Below, one piece after another: positions 50,746 through 60,009 of a DNA stretch of 64,000 nucleotides. Location: positions 1-64,000 of the forward strand of contig NZ_BCUX01000015.1 in NCBI RefSeq assembly GCF_001591445.1, written 5' to 3'. The translations under genes and the position numbers were made by a program. Under the pieces are notes generated by a model. It was not told the DNA's origin. It did no database searches and saw only the letters and a list, made by a program, of their open reading frames with translations. The first letter of the stretch is position 1. Every line of letters begins with the position of its first letter. The DNA comes from Neobacillus drentensis NBRC 102427. Lineage in GTDB: Bacteria; Bacillota; Bacilli; Bacillales; Cytobacillaceae.

Positions 50746-51777
50746 ATGTTAAAAAAGCCAAGGAAATTACAACCGGGAGATCTTGTGGCAACAGTAAGTC
50801 CGTCCTGGGGAGGTGCCGGTGATCCAGGACTGAGATGGCGGTATGAACAAGGGGTAAAGAGATTAGAAGAAGTTTTTGGACTAAAAGTTATCCCTATGCC
50901 GAATAGTTTAAAAGGGAGCGATTATCTTTATAAAAATCCACAATCTCGTGCGGAAGATTTGATGACAGCATTTAAGGATGATAGCATTAAAGGTATCTTT
51001 GCAAATATAGGCGGAGAAGATAGTATTCGTTTACTTCCTTATATTGATTTTGATGTAATCCGTGAAAACCCGAAAATTTTTATGGGATACTCAGATGTAA
51101 CTGTTTCACATTTATTTTGTCATAAAGCAGGTATTTCTTCTTTTTATGGTCCGGCCATTTTAACCGATTTTGCTGAAAACATTGAGATGGATTCATATAC
51201 GATTGAAATGGTGAAGCGAACGCTTTTTTCAAATGAGATGATTGGCGAAATTCAAGCGGCCGAACAGTGGACAAGTGAGCGTTTAGAATGGATCGAAGAG
51301 AATAAAAACCGCCGACGGACAATGCGACAAAATATAGGTTACGATATACTTCAAGGCTCAGGTGTAGCCCAAGGACATTTGATTGGAGGCTGTATTGAGG
51401 TACTAGAGTTTGCGAAAGGAACCGTGCTTTGGCCAGAAGAGAAATATTGGAAGAATAGTATTCTTTTCTTTGAAACATCAGAGGAAAAGCCAGAGCCCAA
51501 TAATATTAAGTATTGGTTGCGAAATTATGCCATTCAAGGAATTCTACAAGAAGCGAATGGAATCATTTTTGGTAAACCGCAAGATGAGAAATTTTACGAT
51601 GAATATAAAGTGGAAATACAAAAAGTAATGAAGGAATTTAATCTGGAGGATTTGCCGATCCTCTATAATCTCAATTTTGGTCATACCGAACCGAAATTTA
51701 TTTTGCCTTATGGAGCCATGGCGGAAATTAATTGTGATAAAAAGACTTTCACGATATTAGAAAGTGGCGTGGAATAA
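50746..51777 (+). CDS. S66-family LD-carboxypeptidase / MccF-like protein
   Basis: 343-aa serine peptidase of the S66 family. The nucleophile Ser is in FMGYSDVTVSHL (about residue 114), with downstream Glu and His in FFETSEEKPEP and NFGHTEPKFILPYG. It is closer in length and motifs to MccF (microcin C7 self-immunity) than to short LdcA. It may trim murein tetrapeptides or cleave acyl-adenylate-type toxins. ATG 50746 has GGGAG upstream; GTG 50734 overlaps it. Monocistronic. Confidence 0.85.
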   Translation: MLKKPRKLQPGDLVATVSPSWGGAGDPGLRWRYEQGVKRLEEVFGLKVIPMPNSLKGSDYLYKNPQSRAEDLMTAFKDDSIKGIFANIGGEDSIRLLPYIDFDVIRENPKIFMGYSDVTVSHLFCHKAGISSFYGPAILTDFAENIEMDSYTIEMVKRTLFSNEMIGEIQAAEQWTSERLEWIEENKNRRRTMRQNIGYDILQGSGVAQGHLIGGCIEVLEFAKGTVLWPEEKYWKNSILFFETSEEKPEPNNIKYWLRNYAIQGILQEANGIIFGKPQDEKFYDEYKVEIQKVMKEFNLEDLPILYNLNFGHTEPKFILPYGAMAEINCDKKTFTILESGVE

Positions 51778-51840
51778 TTAATTGCTTGATAATAATTACA
51801 ATGCAGTGGAAATGATGATAATGGAAGGAAGTGCAAAACG

Positions 51841-52551
51841 ATGGATTTTGAAATGGTTATACAGGAACTGGAATCGCTCAGTAGTGAGCGAATAAAAAAG
51901 ACGTACATAAGCAATGGGGCACACGAGCCCCTATTTGGCGTGGCTACAGGCAAAATGAAGCCGATTGCAAAGAAAATTAAGATAAATCAGCCATTGGCCG
52001 AGCAACTCTACGCCACTGGGAACTACGATGCTATGTATTTTGCCGGCATCATTGCGGACCCCAAGATAATGACCGAGGCGGATTTTGAGCGTTGGATCGA
52101 TGCGGCGTATTTTTATATGCTGTCTGATTATGTGGTGGCCGTAACTTTGGCAGAAACCGATATTGCGCAAGCTGTTGCCGATAAATGGATTGCAAGCGGG
52201 GAAGAACTTAGAATGTCGGCGGGCTGGAGCTGTTATTGTTGGCTTTTGGGGAATCGGAAAGACGCTGAATTTAGCGCTGGCAAGATAGCTAGTATGCTTG
52301 ATCAGGTGGAAAATACAATTCACGATTCTCCTGATCGAACCAAATCGGCGATGAATAATTTTATGTACACAGTTGCGATTTCATATTTACCGCTTCATGA
52401 TAAGGCAGTTGAAACCGCACAGGCTGTAGGACCTGTTGAAATGAAGCGGAGCAAGAAAAAAAACAGCGTTCTGCTTGCATCAGAAAATATTCAAAAGGAG
52501 TTAGATAGAGGGAAGAAACTTGGTTTCAAACGCAAATATGTAAGGTGTTAG
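51841..52551 (+). CDS. DNA alkylation repair protein (AlkD-like HEAT fold)
   Basis: 236-aa all-helical protein matching the DNA alkylation repair family (AlkC/AlkD-like): LAEQLYATGNYDAMYFAGIIADP, WIDAAYFYMLSDYVVAVTLAE and WIASGEELRMSAGWSCYCWLL are family-type helices. AlkD members flip out or excise alkylated bases, though some paralogues bind DNA only. ATG has AAGGAAG upstream. It is separated from the LD-carboxypeptidase gene by 63 bp and may share its transcript. Confidence 0.8.
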   Translation: MDFEMVIQELESLSSERIKKTYISNGAHEPLFGVATGKMKPIAKKIKINQPLAEQLYATGNYDAMYFAGIIADPKIMTEADFERWIDAAYFYMLSDYVVAVTLAETDIAQAVADKWIASGEELRMSAGWSCYCWLLGNRKDAEFSAGKIASMLDQVENTIHDSPDRTKSAMNNFMYTVAISYLPLHDKAVETAQAVGPVEMKRSKKKNSVLLASENIQKELDRGKKLGFKRKYVRC

Positions 52552-52564
52552 TATAGTTGGCAGG

Positions 52565-52617
52565 AAAAAGGTGTCAGGCACTCGCCGGGAAATTGGCTGG
52601 TACCTGACACTTTTTTT
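52565..52617 (+). repeat. Degenerate GGTGTCAGGCAC inverted pair, terminator
   Basis: AAAAAGGTGTCAGGCA and TACCTGACACTTTTTTT flank a 20-nt centre. An imperfect member of the dispersed family, placed as the terminator of the DNA repair gene. Confidence 0.75.
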
Positions 52618-52694
52618 GCTGTGGAATAAATTGTGAAACAAGTTTAAGCGGGATGTAACAATTACTTCCATTAGTTAATCAATGAATCTACTTA

Positions 52695-53672
52695 TTACTT
52701 AGAAGTACTCGTCTTATTCATGAACTTTAATAATTCGGTTAATAGGGTACTAAATGAAGAAAGATGTTCCTGGATTCTGCCAGGGTATTCAGATTCGATA
52801 AACTCAATCGTATCGTTACCGGTATGCCATACTCCTCCATGTTTAACCGTTTGGTCATATCCATCTAATTCTCCAATTTCCCAGTTGGTCGATTCTAAAT
52901 ATCCGTATGGAATACCAAGCCCTATAAAGGGTGCATGATCACTCCAGTCACCAGTAGTTCCGGCTGGGTACTCAGGATTTAAACCTGGATTTGTTCCGAC
53001 ATTTAACTTTTTCTTCTTCACAATCTCCAAGGCCTGGTCACGAATGAATCCGGCTTCTCCAGCCCCACCATAAACATACATCTTATCACCAACTGCAAGA
53101 CTATCCATATTAATCATACCAATCGTATTTTTAATATCTGCTTGCGTCATATTGGCTGCATAAAAATTTGAACCTCTTAATCCGGTTTCTTCAGCACCAA
53201 ATGCGATGAAAACAATCGAGTATGGTGTTGGTATATTTTTCAAGACCTCAGCAACTTCCAAAAGGACACCAACCCCTGACGCATTATCATCGACACCCCG
53301 CCCGACAGAAACAGAATCATAATGTGCTCCAACAATAATCTGTTTACTTGATTTTCCAGGCTTATAGGCAATCACGTTTGAAGATTTGGTTGTCGAACCT
53401 CTTCTAGAATAGCTAAAATCCTGTACGGTTGACTCCATTCCAATTCGTTCGAATTGACCTTGAATATATTGCTCTGCTTTTCGTTCATTGGCCGATCCAG
53501 CCACCCTTGGACCTATTTCATAGGCTATGTATTTCATATGTTCATAAGCCATTGCACCATTTTTATGCACTAGTGATGGCTTGTACGAAACGGTTTGGGC
53601 CGAAGCTCCCCCAACAATCGTCAAAAGACTAAACATCAACACAATAAAGGATATACTTATTTTCTTTTTCAA
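52695..53672 (-). CDS. Secreted M28-family aminopeptidase
   Basis: 325 aa with a signal peptide (KKKISISFIVLMFSLLTIVGGASA). The M28 zinc site is visible as His-Asp in GAHYDSVSVGRGVDDNASG, the catalytic Glu-Glu in FGAEETGLRGS, Asp in MINMDSLAV and His near SDHAPF and GGVWHTGNDT. It resembles YwaD of B. subtilis but lacks its protease-associated domain. It probably releases N-terminal amino acids from peptides outside the cell, complementing the S8 protease. The start is TTG 53672 with GAGGAG 8 nt upstream. Confidence 0.9.
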   Translation of the reverse strand: MKKKISISFIVLMFSLLTIVGGASAQTVSYKPSLVHKNGAMAYEHMKYIAYEIGPRVAGSANERKAEQYIQGQFERIGMESTVQDFSYSRRGSTTKSSNVIAYKPGKSSKQIIVGAHYDSVSVGRGVDDNASGVGVLLEVAEVLKNIPTPYSIVFIAFGAEETGLRGSNFYAANMTQADIKNTIGMINMDSLAVGDKMYVYGGAGEAGFIRDQALEIVKKKKLNVGTNPGLNPEYPAGTTGDWSDHAPFIGLGIPYGYLESTNWEIGELDGYDQTVKHGGVWHTGNDTIEFIESEYPGRIQEHLSSFSTLLTELLKFMNKTSTSK

Positions 53673-54078
53673 TGCGCCAACTCCTCTTTGATTATTGTAA
53701 ATAGAATAATAGATTCTTTATTCAGAAACAATAGTTCCGACAAACACTTCCAAAAGGATACATAATAGACGAACAGTGATAGACAGAGTTCGCTATAAAA
53801 AGCTATACGGGCCGTTCCAAAGGATAATTTTTAGAAGACAGCTGGATTAGGAATATTTGATGAAAGGCATATTTCCCAACATTTTTAATATTTTAGTCTG
53901 ATTTTAAGGATGTAATTATTGATGAAGTGGAAGAAGGTATTTTCTGATAATAAGTAGAATTAGTCTATCAACCTCTATAGTCAGGACAATAAAATGGGAT
54001 TTGCCAGTTGGAGCTTGGGAAAAAGGATAGTTTAGGAATCCTGTTGCTACAAGTTCAAATTAGAAGGGGAGCAATAGA
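53673..54078. other. Intergenic region between divergent genes
   Basis: AT-rich gap of about 400 bp between the M28 gene and the divergent catabolic regulator. Both promoters should lie here, but I could not pick out a clear -35/-10 pair or operator. No ORF seen. Confidence 0.5.
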
Positions 54079-55953
54079 ATGAAAACGTTTTCTTTAAATG
54101 CCCTATTGCATATTAGACAAGAAAATGAACTCCTGTTTGCAAATAATGAAAGGTCTGTTGTCGTTTCTACAAAGGCATTTGGGGCGATGCAGCATGATTT
54201 AATTGAAAATATGGGGATTAATCGTTTGAAAACATTTTTCTTCAAGTATGGGTATCACTTGGGAGAGGAAGACGCGATTGAGGTTGCGAAAAACGAATCA
54301 TTAAGTATGCTTGAAAAAATTGAATATGGTCCCATAATTCATGCCTTAAAAGGACATGCAAAACCCCGAATCACGGAAAAAGAGCTTGAAATGGAGAATA
54401 ACGAAATTACATCCTTTCGACTTAAGGGAATTTGGGAAAGTTCATTTGAAGCCGAACAACATATTCGAAATTTTGGGATAAAAAAAGGTACCGTTTGTTA
54501 TACCTTAACTGGTTATGCAACTGGATATATTACCACTTTACTTGGGCAGAAAGTATTTTTTAAAGAACTGGAGTGTGAGGGGGAAGGGGCACCTTGTTGT
54601 ATTTGGGAGGGGCGTCTTATCTCTGAATGGAAGGAAGAGGCAGAAGAATTTTTTTCTTATAATAAAGAACTGCCAATTCTTAAGGAACTTGAACAGACAA
54701 ACGAAATGCTTATGCTTGAAAAGAACAATATAGCACTGGTGTCTAAAACGTATAATGAGATGACAAATGAGCTAATAAAAGGCAATAATATTGATTCCAT
54801 TTTAGAAATTTTAAATAAACAACTAAACTTGCCCATTGTTATTGAGGATATTCGGCATCAGGTCATTACACTGAAAGGAATAACAGTGGATGGCTATGAA
54901 ACAATAAGAAAAGCATTTAATGCTTCAGTAGATAAGCGTCAGAATGTGACAAAAGTTAAGGTTCTCTCGTTTGAAAATGGGACACGACTTATTACCCCCA
55001 TATACCTTTTAGGTAAAATTGTAGGATATTGTTCGTTTCTATATGATAGAGGAAGGACACCTAACTATGAAATTGACTCCATGATTGTCGATCGATTAGC
55101 GTCGATTTGTGCGCTGCTGTTTTTAAAGGAAAAAGCGGAAATCGAATCATTGGAACTGGTAAAAGGACATTTTCTAGAAGAAATTATTAGTGGAAAGTAC
55201 TCTCAACAGGAAATCATTAGGAAAGCTGATTTTATTCAATTGGATTTATCTGATCATTATCATATGATCGTCCTTAACTACAAGTTTTTGAAAAAATGTG
55301 AAGAAAAGGAATTTACTCTCCATAAAAACACATTTGAAGCTGTTTCTACTTTTTTTAGAGAGAAGAGCATCAATGTCTTAATTGGCCAGCAGCCAGATAG
55401 CATCGTTCTCCTTTTTACGGAGAAACAATTAAACCAGGAAAAGATTGAAAGTACCTTATTGTCTCTAGTATCCAATTTAAAAAAGGAAATAAAAAATGCC
55501 CTGTTTTTAGCGGGGATTAGTTCTCAAAACAGCAAAATAGTCGATGCAGGTGTGGCTGTTGAAGAAGCCCGTTCAGCTGTACGATTGTCTTCAAGGGATA
55601 AACCCGTCACATCTTTTAGTGAACTGGGCATTATTGGTGTATTAATTAATGACCAAAATGAAAATGCAATACGGAAAATGATTAGGGATACGCTCAGTGG
55701 TCTGTGTGAGAATTTAGATAGTAATAAAATTGAATTAATTGAAACCTTATATCATTTTCTTTTGAATGGTGGAAACCTGGAACAAACAGCAGAAAATCTA
55801 GCATTATCTAAAAGCGGACTCCGTTACCGCCTCACGAAAATCACTGATCTACTGGACTGCGACCTGCGTGATCCACAAAGACAGTTTCAATTGCTTATGG
55901 CTCTAAAAGCATTGAAAATTGTCGACCATGATAGGCTAAAAAAATTTCAATAA
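54079..55953 (+). CDS. Aromatic-responsive regulator: XylR_N + V4R + PucR/CdaR-type output
   Basis: 624 aa. Residues 1-90 resemble the XylR_N effector domain of XylR/DmpR; the next about 100 residues are a V4R domain with its conserved Cys (LECEGEGAPCCIWEGR). A coiled linker, a GAF-like middle (about 225-345), and a C-terminal PucR/CdaR part follow, ending in the helix-turn-helix LEQTAENLALSKSGLRYRLTKITDLLDCDLRDP. No sigma-54 AAA+ domain is present, so it should act on sigma-A promoters. Position directly upstream of the monooxygenase gene suggests it activates the cluster in response to phenol or similar aromatics. ATG follows GGGGAG. Confidence 0.85.
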   Translation: MKTFSLNALLHIRQENELLFANNERSVVVSTKAFGAMQHDLIENMGINRLKTFFFKYGYHLGEEDAIEVAKNESLSMLEKIEYGPIIHALKGHAKPRITEKELEMENNEITSFRLKGIWESSFEAEQHIRNFGIKKGTVCYTLTGYATGYITTLLGQKVFFKELECEGEGAPCCIWEGRLISEWKEEAEEFFSYNKELPILKELEQTNEMLMLEKNNIALVSKTYNEMTNELIKGNNIDSILEILNKQLNLPIVIEDIRHQVITLKGITVDGYETIRKAFNASVDKRQNVTKVKVLSFENGTRLITPIYLLGKIVGYCSFLYDRGRTPNYEIDSMIVDRLASICALLFLKEKAEIESLELVKGHFLEEIISGKYSQQEIIRKADFIQLDLSDHYHMIVLNYKFLKKCEEKEFTLHKNTFEAVSTFFREKSINVLIGQQPDSIVLLFTEKQLNQEKIESTLLSLVSNLKKEIKNALFLAGISSQNSKIVDAGVAVEEARSAVRLSSRDKPVTSFSELGIIGVLINDQNENAIRKMIRDTLSGLCENLDSNKIELIETLYHFLLNGGNLEQTAENLALSKSGLRYRLTKITDLLDCDLRDPQRQFQLLMALKALKIVDHDRLKKFQ

Positions 55954-55956
55954 AGT

Positions 55957-56020
55957 AAAAGGTGTCAGATAATGCGCGTTGGAAATTGTCCATTGGTGTT
56001 GTCTGACATTCTTTTTTTTT
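55957..56020 (+). repeat. Degenerate GGTGTCAG element, probable terminator
   Basis: AAAAGGTGTCAGA at the left and GTCTGACATTC with nine T at the right. The most decayed member of the dispersed family, after the regulator gene. Confidence 0.55.
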
Positions 56021-56109
56021 TAACTGACATAAAGTAGTTGTTTTTTCTGGTTTTTCTGACACTCGGTGTTATTGTAAAGAATTTTCAAATAAATTAACAT
56101 AAATTTAGG

Positions 56110-56126
56110 GATCGCCACACTCGATC
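56110..56126. promoter_or_regulatory. Inverted repeat upstream of the monooxygenase
   Basis: GATCGCCACACTCGATC, 5-bp arms with a 7-bp spacer, about 40 nt before the start codon. A weak candidate site for the upstream regulator. Confidence 0.3.
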
Positions 56127-56166
56127 ACACAAAAATTTTAATAATAATAAGAATGGAGTTGAAGGA

Positions 56167-57678
56167 ATGTACACAGGTAAAGAATATTTGGAAAGCTTGA
56201 ATGACGGAAGGGTTGTTTATTTAAACGGTGAAAGAATTAAAGATGTAACGTCACATCCTGCTTATCGAAATTCTGCACGTTCGTATGCAAGAATGTATGA
56301 TGCCCTTCATGATCCAGCTACACGTGATATCTTAACGGCTGAAAATGAATACGGTGATCGAACACACAAATTCTTCATAACTCCTAAAAGTTCACAAGAT
56401 CTATTAGAAGCAAGGGATGCTATTGCTGAATGGTCCAAGCTTAATTATGGATTTATGGGCCGAACTCCAGATTATAAGGCTTCGTTTATTGGTCATTTAG
56501 ATGCTCTTTCAAATTATTACCAAGGTTTTGAGGATAATGCGAAAGCATGGTACAAGAAAGCGGCAAAAGAGCTTCATTTTGTTAATCATACCATTATCAA
56601 CCCACAAGTAGACCGCTCAAAACCCCTTCACGAAAATAAAGATGTATTTGTTCGAGCTGTTGCTGAAAAAGATGACGGAATAATTGTAAGCGGTGCCAAA
56701 ATGGTAGGAACAGCGGCAGCATTAACTCATTATAACTTCGTTGCGAACTATGGAACCATTGATTTAGGAGATGGCGACCTTAGCCACGCACTTATCTTCT
56801 TTGTGCCGATGAATGCACCGGGGGTAAAAATGATCAGCCGGCAATCGTTCGAACTACAGGCTGCTTTAACGGGAACACCATTCGATTACCCACTTTCAAG
56901 TCGGTTTGATGAAAATGATGCCGTCATTGTTTTAGATAACGTGTTTATTCCATGGGAAGATGTTCTTTGCTACAAAAATATCAATATATCAAATAATTTC
57001 GTCCCTGAAAGTGGCTTTGTTAACCGCTTCACATTTCACGGTTGTACTCGTCTTGCTGTTAAGCTGGATTTCATGACAGGGCTTTTATTAAAAGCAACGG
57101 AAGCAGCCGGAACAAAGAACTTTAGAGGTGTGCAAGCTCAAATTGGTGAAGTTGTGGCGATACGAAATATGTTCTGGGGATTGTCTACAGCGATGGCAAC
57201 TGATCCAGATAAAGGACCGAATGGACTTGTTATGCCAAATGGTGCCTCCAGTGCTGCTTATCGAGCATTAGCACCAATGAGCTGGGTGAGAGTGAAAGGT
57301 ATTTTTGAACAAGTGGTTGCCGGTGGTTTAATTCAGCTGCCGTCTAGTTCCAGTGATTTTCTAAATCCTGAATTAAGACCCTTTCTCGATCAATATTACC
57401 GCGGAACTGGAATCGATGCTGTGGATAAAGTGAAATTGTTAAAAATGGTTTGGGATTCGATTGGAACTGAATTTGGAGGAAGACATGAACTGTATGAGGT
57501 CAATTATGCAGGCAATCATGAAAATATTAGAATGGAAGCCCTATTCCATGCAGAGGCAGTCGGAGCAGCGGATCGTTACAAAGCATTTGTTGATACAGCG
57601 TTAAACGATTATGACCTAAATGGTTGGACAAACAAGACGTGGCTGGACGCAGTAGAAAAAGAAACCGCTAAATTATAA
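56167..57678 (+). CDS. Two-component flavin monooxygenase, oxygenase subunit (HpaB/PheA1 family)
   Basis: 503-aa FADH2-dependent aromatic hydroxylase of the 4-hydroxyphenylacetate 3-monooxygenase family. The catalytic trio of the Thermus HpaB structure (Arg100, Tyr104, His142) is matched here by Arg99, Tyr103 (GRTPDYKASF) and His141 (VNHTIINPQ). The same family includes Geobacillus phenol 2-hydroxylase PheA1 (about 504 aa). The downstream catechol-type meta pathway favours ortho-hydroxylation of phenol (or a cresol) to a catechol over 4-hydroxyphenylacetate. A partner flavin reductase is needed and not seen nearby. ATG has GGAG 8 nt upstream. Confidence 0.88.
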   Translation: MYTGKEYLESLNDGRVVYLNGERIKDVTSHPAYRNSARSYARMYDALHDPATRDILTAENEYGDRTHKFFITPKSSQDLLEARDAIAEWSKLNYGFMGRTPDYKASFIGHLDALSNYYQGFEDNAKAWYKKAAKELHFVNHTIINPQVDRSKPLHENKDVFVRAVAEKDDGIIVSGAKMVGTAAALTHYNFVANYGTIDLGDGDLSHALIFFVPMNAPGVKMISRQSFELQAALTGTPFDYPLSSRFDENDAVIVLDNVFIPWEDVLCYKNINISNNFVPESGFVNRFTFHGCTRLAVKLDFMTGLLLKATEAAGTKNFRGVQAQIGEVVAIRNMFWGLSTAMATDPDKGPNGLVMPNGASSAAYRALAPMSWVRVKGIFEQVVAGGLIQLPSSSSDFLNPELRPFLDQYYRGTGIDAVDKVKLLKMVWDSIGTEFGGRHELYEVNYAGNHENIRMEALFHAEAVGAADRYKAFVDTALNDYDLNGWTNKTWLDAVEKETAKL

Positions 57679-57747
57679 AGCTGGTTAGGTTCTAGCAAGT
57701 AAGTAATCTAATCGTTAAATGAAAATAAAATTAGGGAGGAAATAAAA

Positions 57748-58737
57748 ATGACTTCTTACCAAGAACCAATTTATGATGTTGCGCAGCTGGCTCACGTGGA
57801 GATTCTTTCTCCAAAACTTGAACAATCAGTAGAATTCTTTACTAGATTTTTAGGAATGGAAGTGACCGCTCGTTCCGGAGGATCCGTTTATCTAAGGGCA
57901 TATGAAGATTTTTATCATAATACTTTGAAAATAACTGAAGCAAAAGAAGCGGGAGTTGGACATGTCGCATGGCGTGCCTCTTCGCCACAAGCACTTCATC
58001 GTCGAGTAGAAGAAATTGAAAAAACTGGATTAGGCCGCGGGTGGATCGGTGGAGATATTGGTCATGGAGAGGCCTATCAGTTTACAACACCTGATGGTCA
58101 TTTAATGGAAATCTTATGGGATATGGAGTATTACAATGTTAAAGATGACCAAAGATCAAAACTATTAAATCGTCCATCTAAGCGGCCAGATCACGGTGTA
58201 CCTGTACGTCGTCTCGACCATATTAATCTAATGACTTCGAATCCTGGAGCTGATACGGACTTTATGTTGGATACACTAGGCTTCCGGTTAAGAGAGCAAA
58301 TTCAAAACGACGGCCATGTCCTTGGAAGCTGGATAAGCGTTTCTAATCTCGTTCATGAAATTGCCTATATGCAAGAGCCTAATGGAGTAAAAGGGAAGCT
58401 GCATCACCTGTGCTATTGGTATGGAATTCCACAAAATCTTTATGATATTGCCGATTTACTTAAAGATCATGGAGTTTTCGTTGAAGTCCCTCCCAATAAA
58501 CATGGAATCAGCCAAGCTTTCTGTATGTACGTGATTGAACCAGGCGGAAATAGAATTGAATTGTTCGGAGACGCAGGCTACATTATTACCGACCCAGCCT
58601 GGAAACCGATTGTGTGGGATATGAAGGATGTACCTGGTAACGGAGATACGTGGATTGGGACAGAATTCCCTGTATCCTGGTGGACACAAGGTACACCGCT
58701 TACAAAAGTAGAGACTGCTGAAGTAGTCAAGCCTTAA
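57748..58737 (+). CDS. Extradiol ring-cleavage dioxygenase, catechol 2,3-dioxygenase type, copy 1
   Basis: 329-aa two-domain VOC-fold enzyme. Iron ligands in the C-terminal half: His158 (RRLDHINL), His219 or 220 (KLHHLCY) and Glu271 (GNRIELFG). The motif [14 protein letters not shown] parallels homoprotocatechuate 2,3-dioxygenase, while size and context resemble Geobacillus PheB catechol 2,3-dioxygenase. It cleaves catechol next to the hydroxyls to 2-hydroxymuconic semialdehyde. It follows the monooxygenase by 69 bp with AGGGAGG before ATG, probably cotranscribed. A paralogue of about 92% identity (hand count) lies at 60010-60999. Confidence 0.9.
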   Translation: MTSYQEPIYDVAQLAHVEILSPKLEQSVEFFTRFLGMEVTARSGGSVYLRAYEDFYHNTLKITEAKEAGVGHVAWRASSPQALHRRVEEIEKTGLGRGWIGGDIGHGEAYQFTTPDGHLMEILWDMEYYNVKDDQRSKLLNRPSKRPDHGVPVRRLDHINLMTSNPGADTDFMLDTLGFRLREQIQNDGHVLGSWISVSNLVHEIAYMQEPNGVKGKLHHLCYWYGIPQNLYDIADLLKDHGVFVEVPPNKHGISQAFCMYVIEPGGNRIELFGDAGYIITDPAWKPIVWDMKDVPGNGDTWIGTEFPVSWWTQGTPLTKVETAEVVKP

Positions 58738-58780
58738 TTGAAAGGGCTTACAATTTAAAGTTAGCTGTTAATAAAAAACT

Positions 58781-58829
58781 GGGGGCAAATCTTTTTTACA
58801 TCGTTCGGTTTAATTCTGAATTTGCCTCC
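58781..58829. terminator. Weak hairpin after dioxygenase copy 1
   Basis: GGGGGCAAAT pairs with ATTTGCCTCC over a 29-nt loop. No T run; it might still end the first transcript. The rest of the gap to iclR holds nothing else I can name. Confidence 0.35.
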
Positions 58830-58999
58830 TTATCTCCAAACAATTTGTACAAAGTTATCTTCTCGACTTTGGAGTAGAACATGTTGTGGCTGTTTTAACT
58901 TTACATATGGGTGCCGTGGAGAATGAAACATGACTAGAATCAAAAGCGACTCTGACAGTTGAATCAATGGGATAAAGGTAAATAAAATTGAGAATAAAT

Positions 59000-59773
59000 T
59001 CATCTTTTCCAGTAGCCCAGTCTCTCAGAAATTAGATCTCCGGAACGGATTAGTTCACTAGCAAAATAGTGAATCCGCTGTTTCGAGAATCGGGAACTTG
59101 GTCCGACTAAATTGATAGCGGCAATGACTTTACCAGTATGATCTCTTACTGGAGCAGATACGGACGTCACTCCTAGATTGAATTCTTCAACGCTGACTGA
59201 ATATCCTTGATTTAGTATGGTTTTCAACTCTTGACGGAAAATATCTGGATCTGTAATGGTATGTGGAGTGATAGAATCTAGTCCATTTCGCGTCACAAGA
59301 TCAACAATGTAGCTTCCAATGTGGGCAAGAAGGAGTTTACCTGAGCTCGTACAATGCGCATAATTTTGAAATCCTAAGTGCGATGGTAGGTTATACGAGT
59401 TTTTACTCTCTACTTTGCATAAATAAACTACGTGACTTTCTTCTAAGATTGCTAGATGAGCTGTTTCTCCACATTTATTAGCTAAATTTGTGAGGACTGG
59501 AAGTGATTCAGTGTGTAGATCGATGTTGCCAAGGACAATGGAGCTCAATTCTACAACAGCTAAGCCCAATTCATATTTATTGGTTTCGGCATTTTTATGA
59601 ACTAATCCTTCAGAAGCAAGTGTTGCAAGAATTCTTTGGACACTGCTTTTCCCTAATCCAAGTTCAGCAGCAAGTTCACGCACCCCTTTTTGTGGTTGGT
59701 CCATTTTAAAAGAACGTAAAATTTTGATTGCATTTCTTACGGATGAGAGTAAATTATCTTGTTCCTCTTTCAT
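59000..59773 (-). CDS. IclR-family transcriptional regulator
   Basis: 257 aa: N-terminal winged helix (GVRELAAELGLGKSSVQRILATLASEGLV, about residues 24-52) and a C-terminal IclR effector domain (GNIDLHTESLPVLTNLANKCGETAHLAI...SAPVRDHTGKVIAAINLVGP). IclR proteins often control aromatic catabolic operons (PcaR, CatR, MhpR). It lies between the two dioxygenase copies and is divergent from the second one, so it probably regulates copy 2 with dmpFGEH and itself. ATG follows GGAGG. Confidence 0.9.
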   Translation of the reverse strand: MKEEQDNLLSSVRNAIKILRSFKMDQPQKGVRELAAELGLGKSSVQRILATLASEGLVHKNAETNKYELGLAVVELSSIVLGNIDLHTESLPVLTNLANKCGETAHLAILEESHVVYLCKVESKNSYNLPSHLGFQNYAHCTSSGKLLLAHIGSYIVDLVTRNGLDSITPHTITDPDIFRQELKTILNQGYSVSVEEFNLGVTSVSAPVRDHTGKVIAAINLVGPSSRFSKQRIHYFASELIRSGDLISERLGYWKR

Positions 59774-59815
59774 ATTTTCCTCCGATTATGAAAAAATATA
59801 TAAAAAATCAGAAAG

Positions 59816-59834
59816 TGTCCCATATGAAGGGACA
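59816..59834. promoter_or_regulatory. Inverted repeat near the iclR start
   Basis: TGTCCCATATGAAGGGACA, 6-bp arms with a 7-bp spacer, about 45 bp upstream of iclR. Candidate autoregulatory site. Confidence 0.4.
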
Positions 59835-59937
59835 GCTTGTTGAAGGCAACAATCAAGACTATTAAGATATAAGTACACACTAGGTTTTAGACAATTCAGA
59901 AAGTTTTAAAGGCGAATATAATGTAAACGGTATCATT

Positions 59938-59948
59938 ATACAGTGTAT
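59938..59948. promoter_or_regulatory. Palindrome upstream of dioxygenase copy 2
   Basis: ATACAGTGTAT lies just downstream of a TATAAT-like box (59917-59922), where a repressor could act. Candidate IclR-family operator. Confidence 0.35.
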
Positions 59949-60009
59949 TTCGTCAATACGGTTGATTATGTATTACTAAAAAATTAAGAGATCTAGGGAG
60001 GAACGGGAT

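Noticed and set aside
56020-56166. Sigma-54 (-24/-12) promoter for the monooxygenase, expected from XylR/DmpR analogy
   Set aside because: No TGGCAC-N5-TTGCA-like sequence is seen, and the regulator lacks the sigma-54 AAA+ domain.
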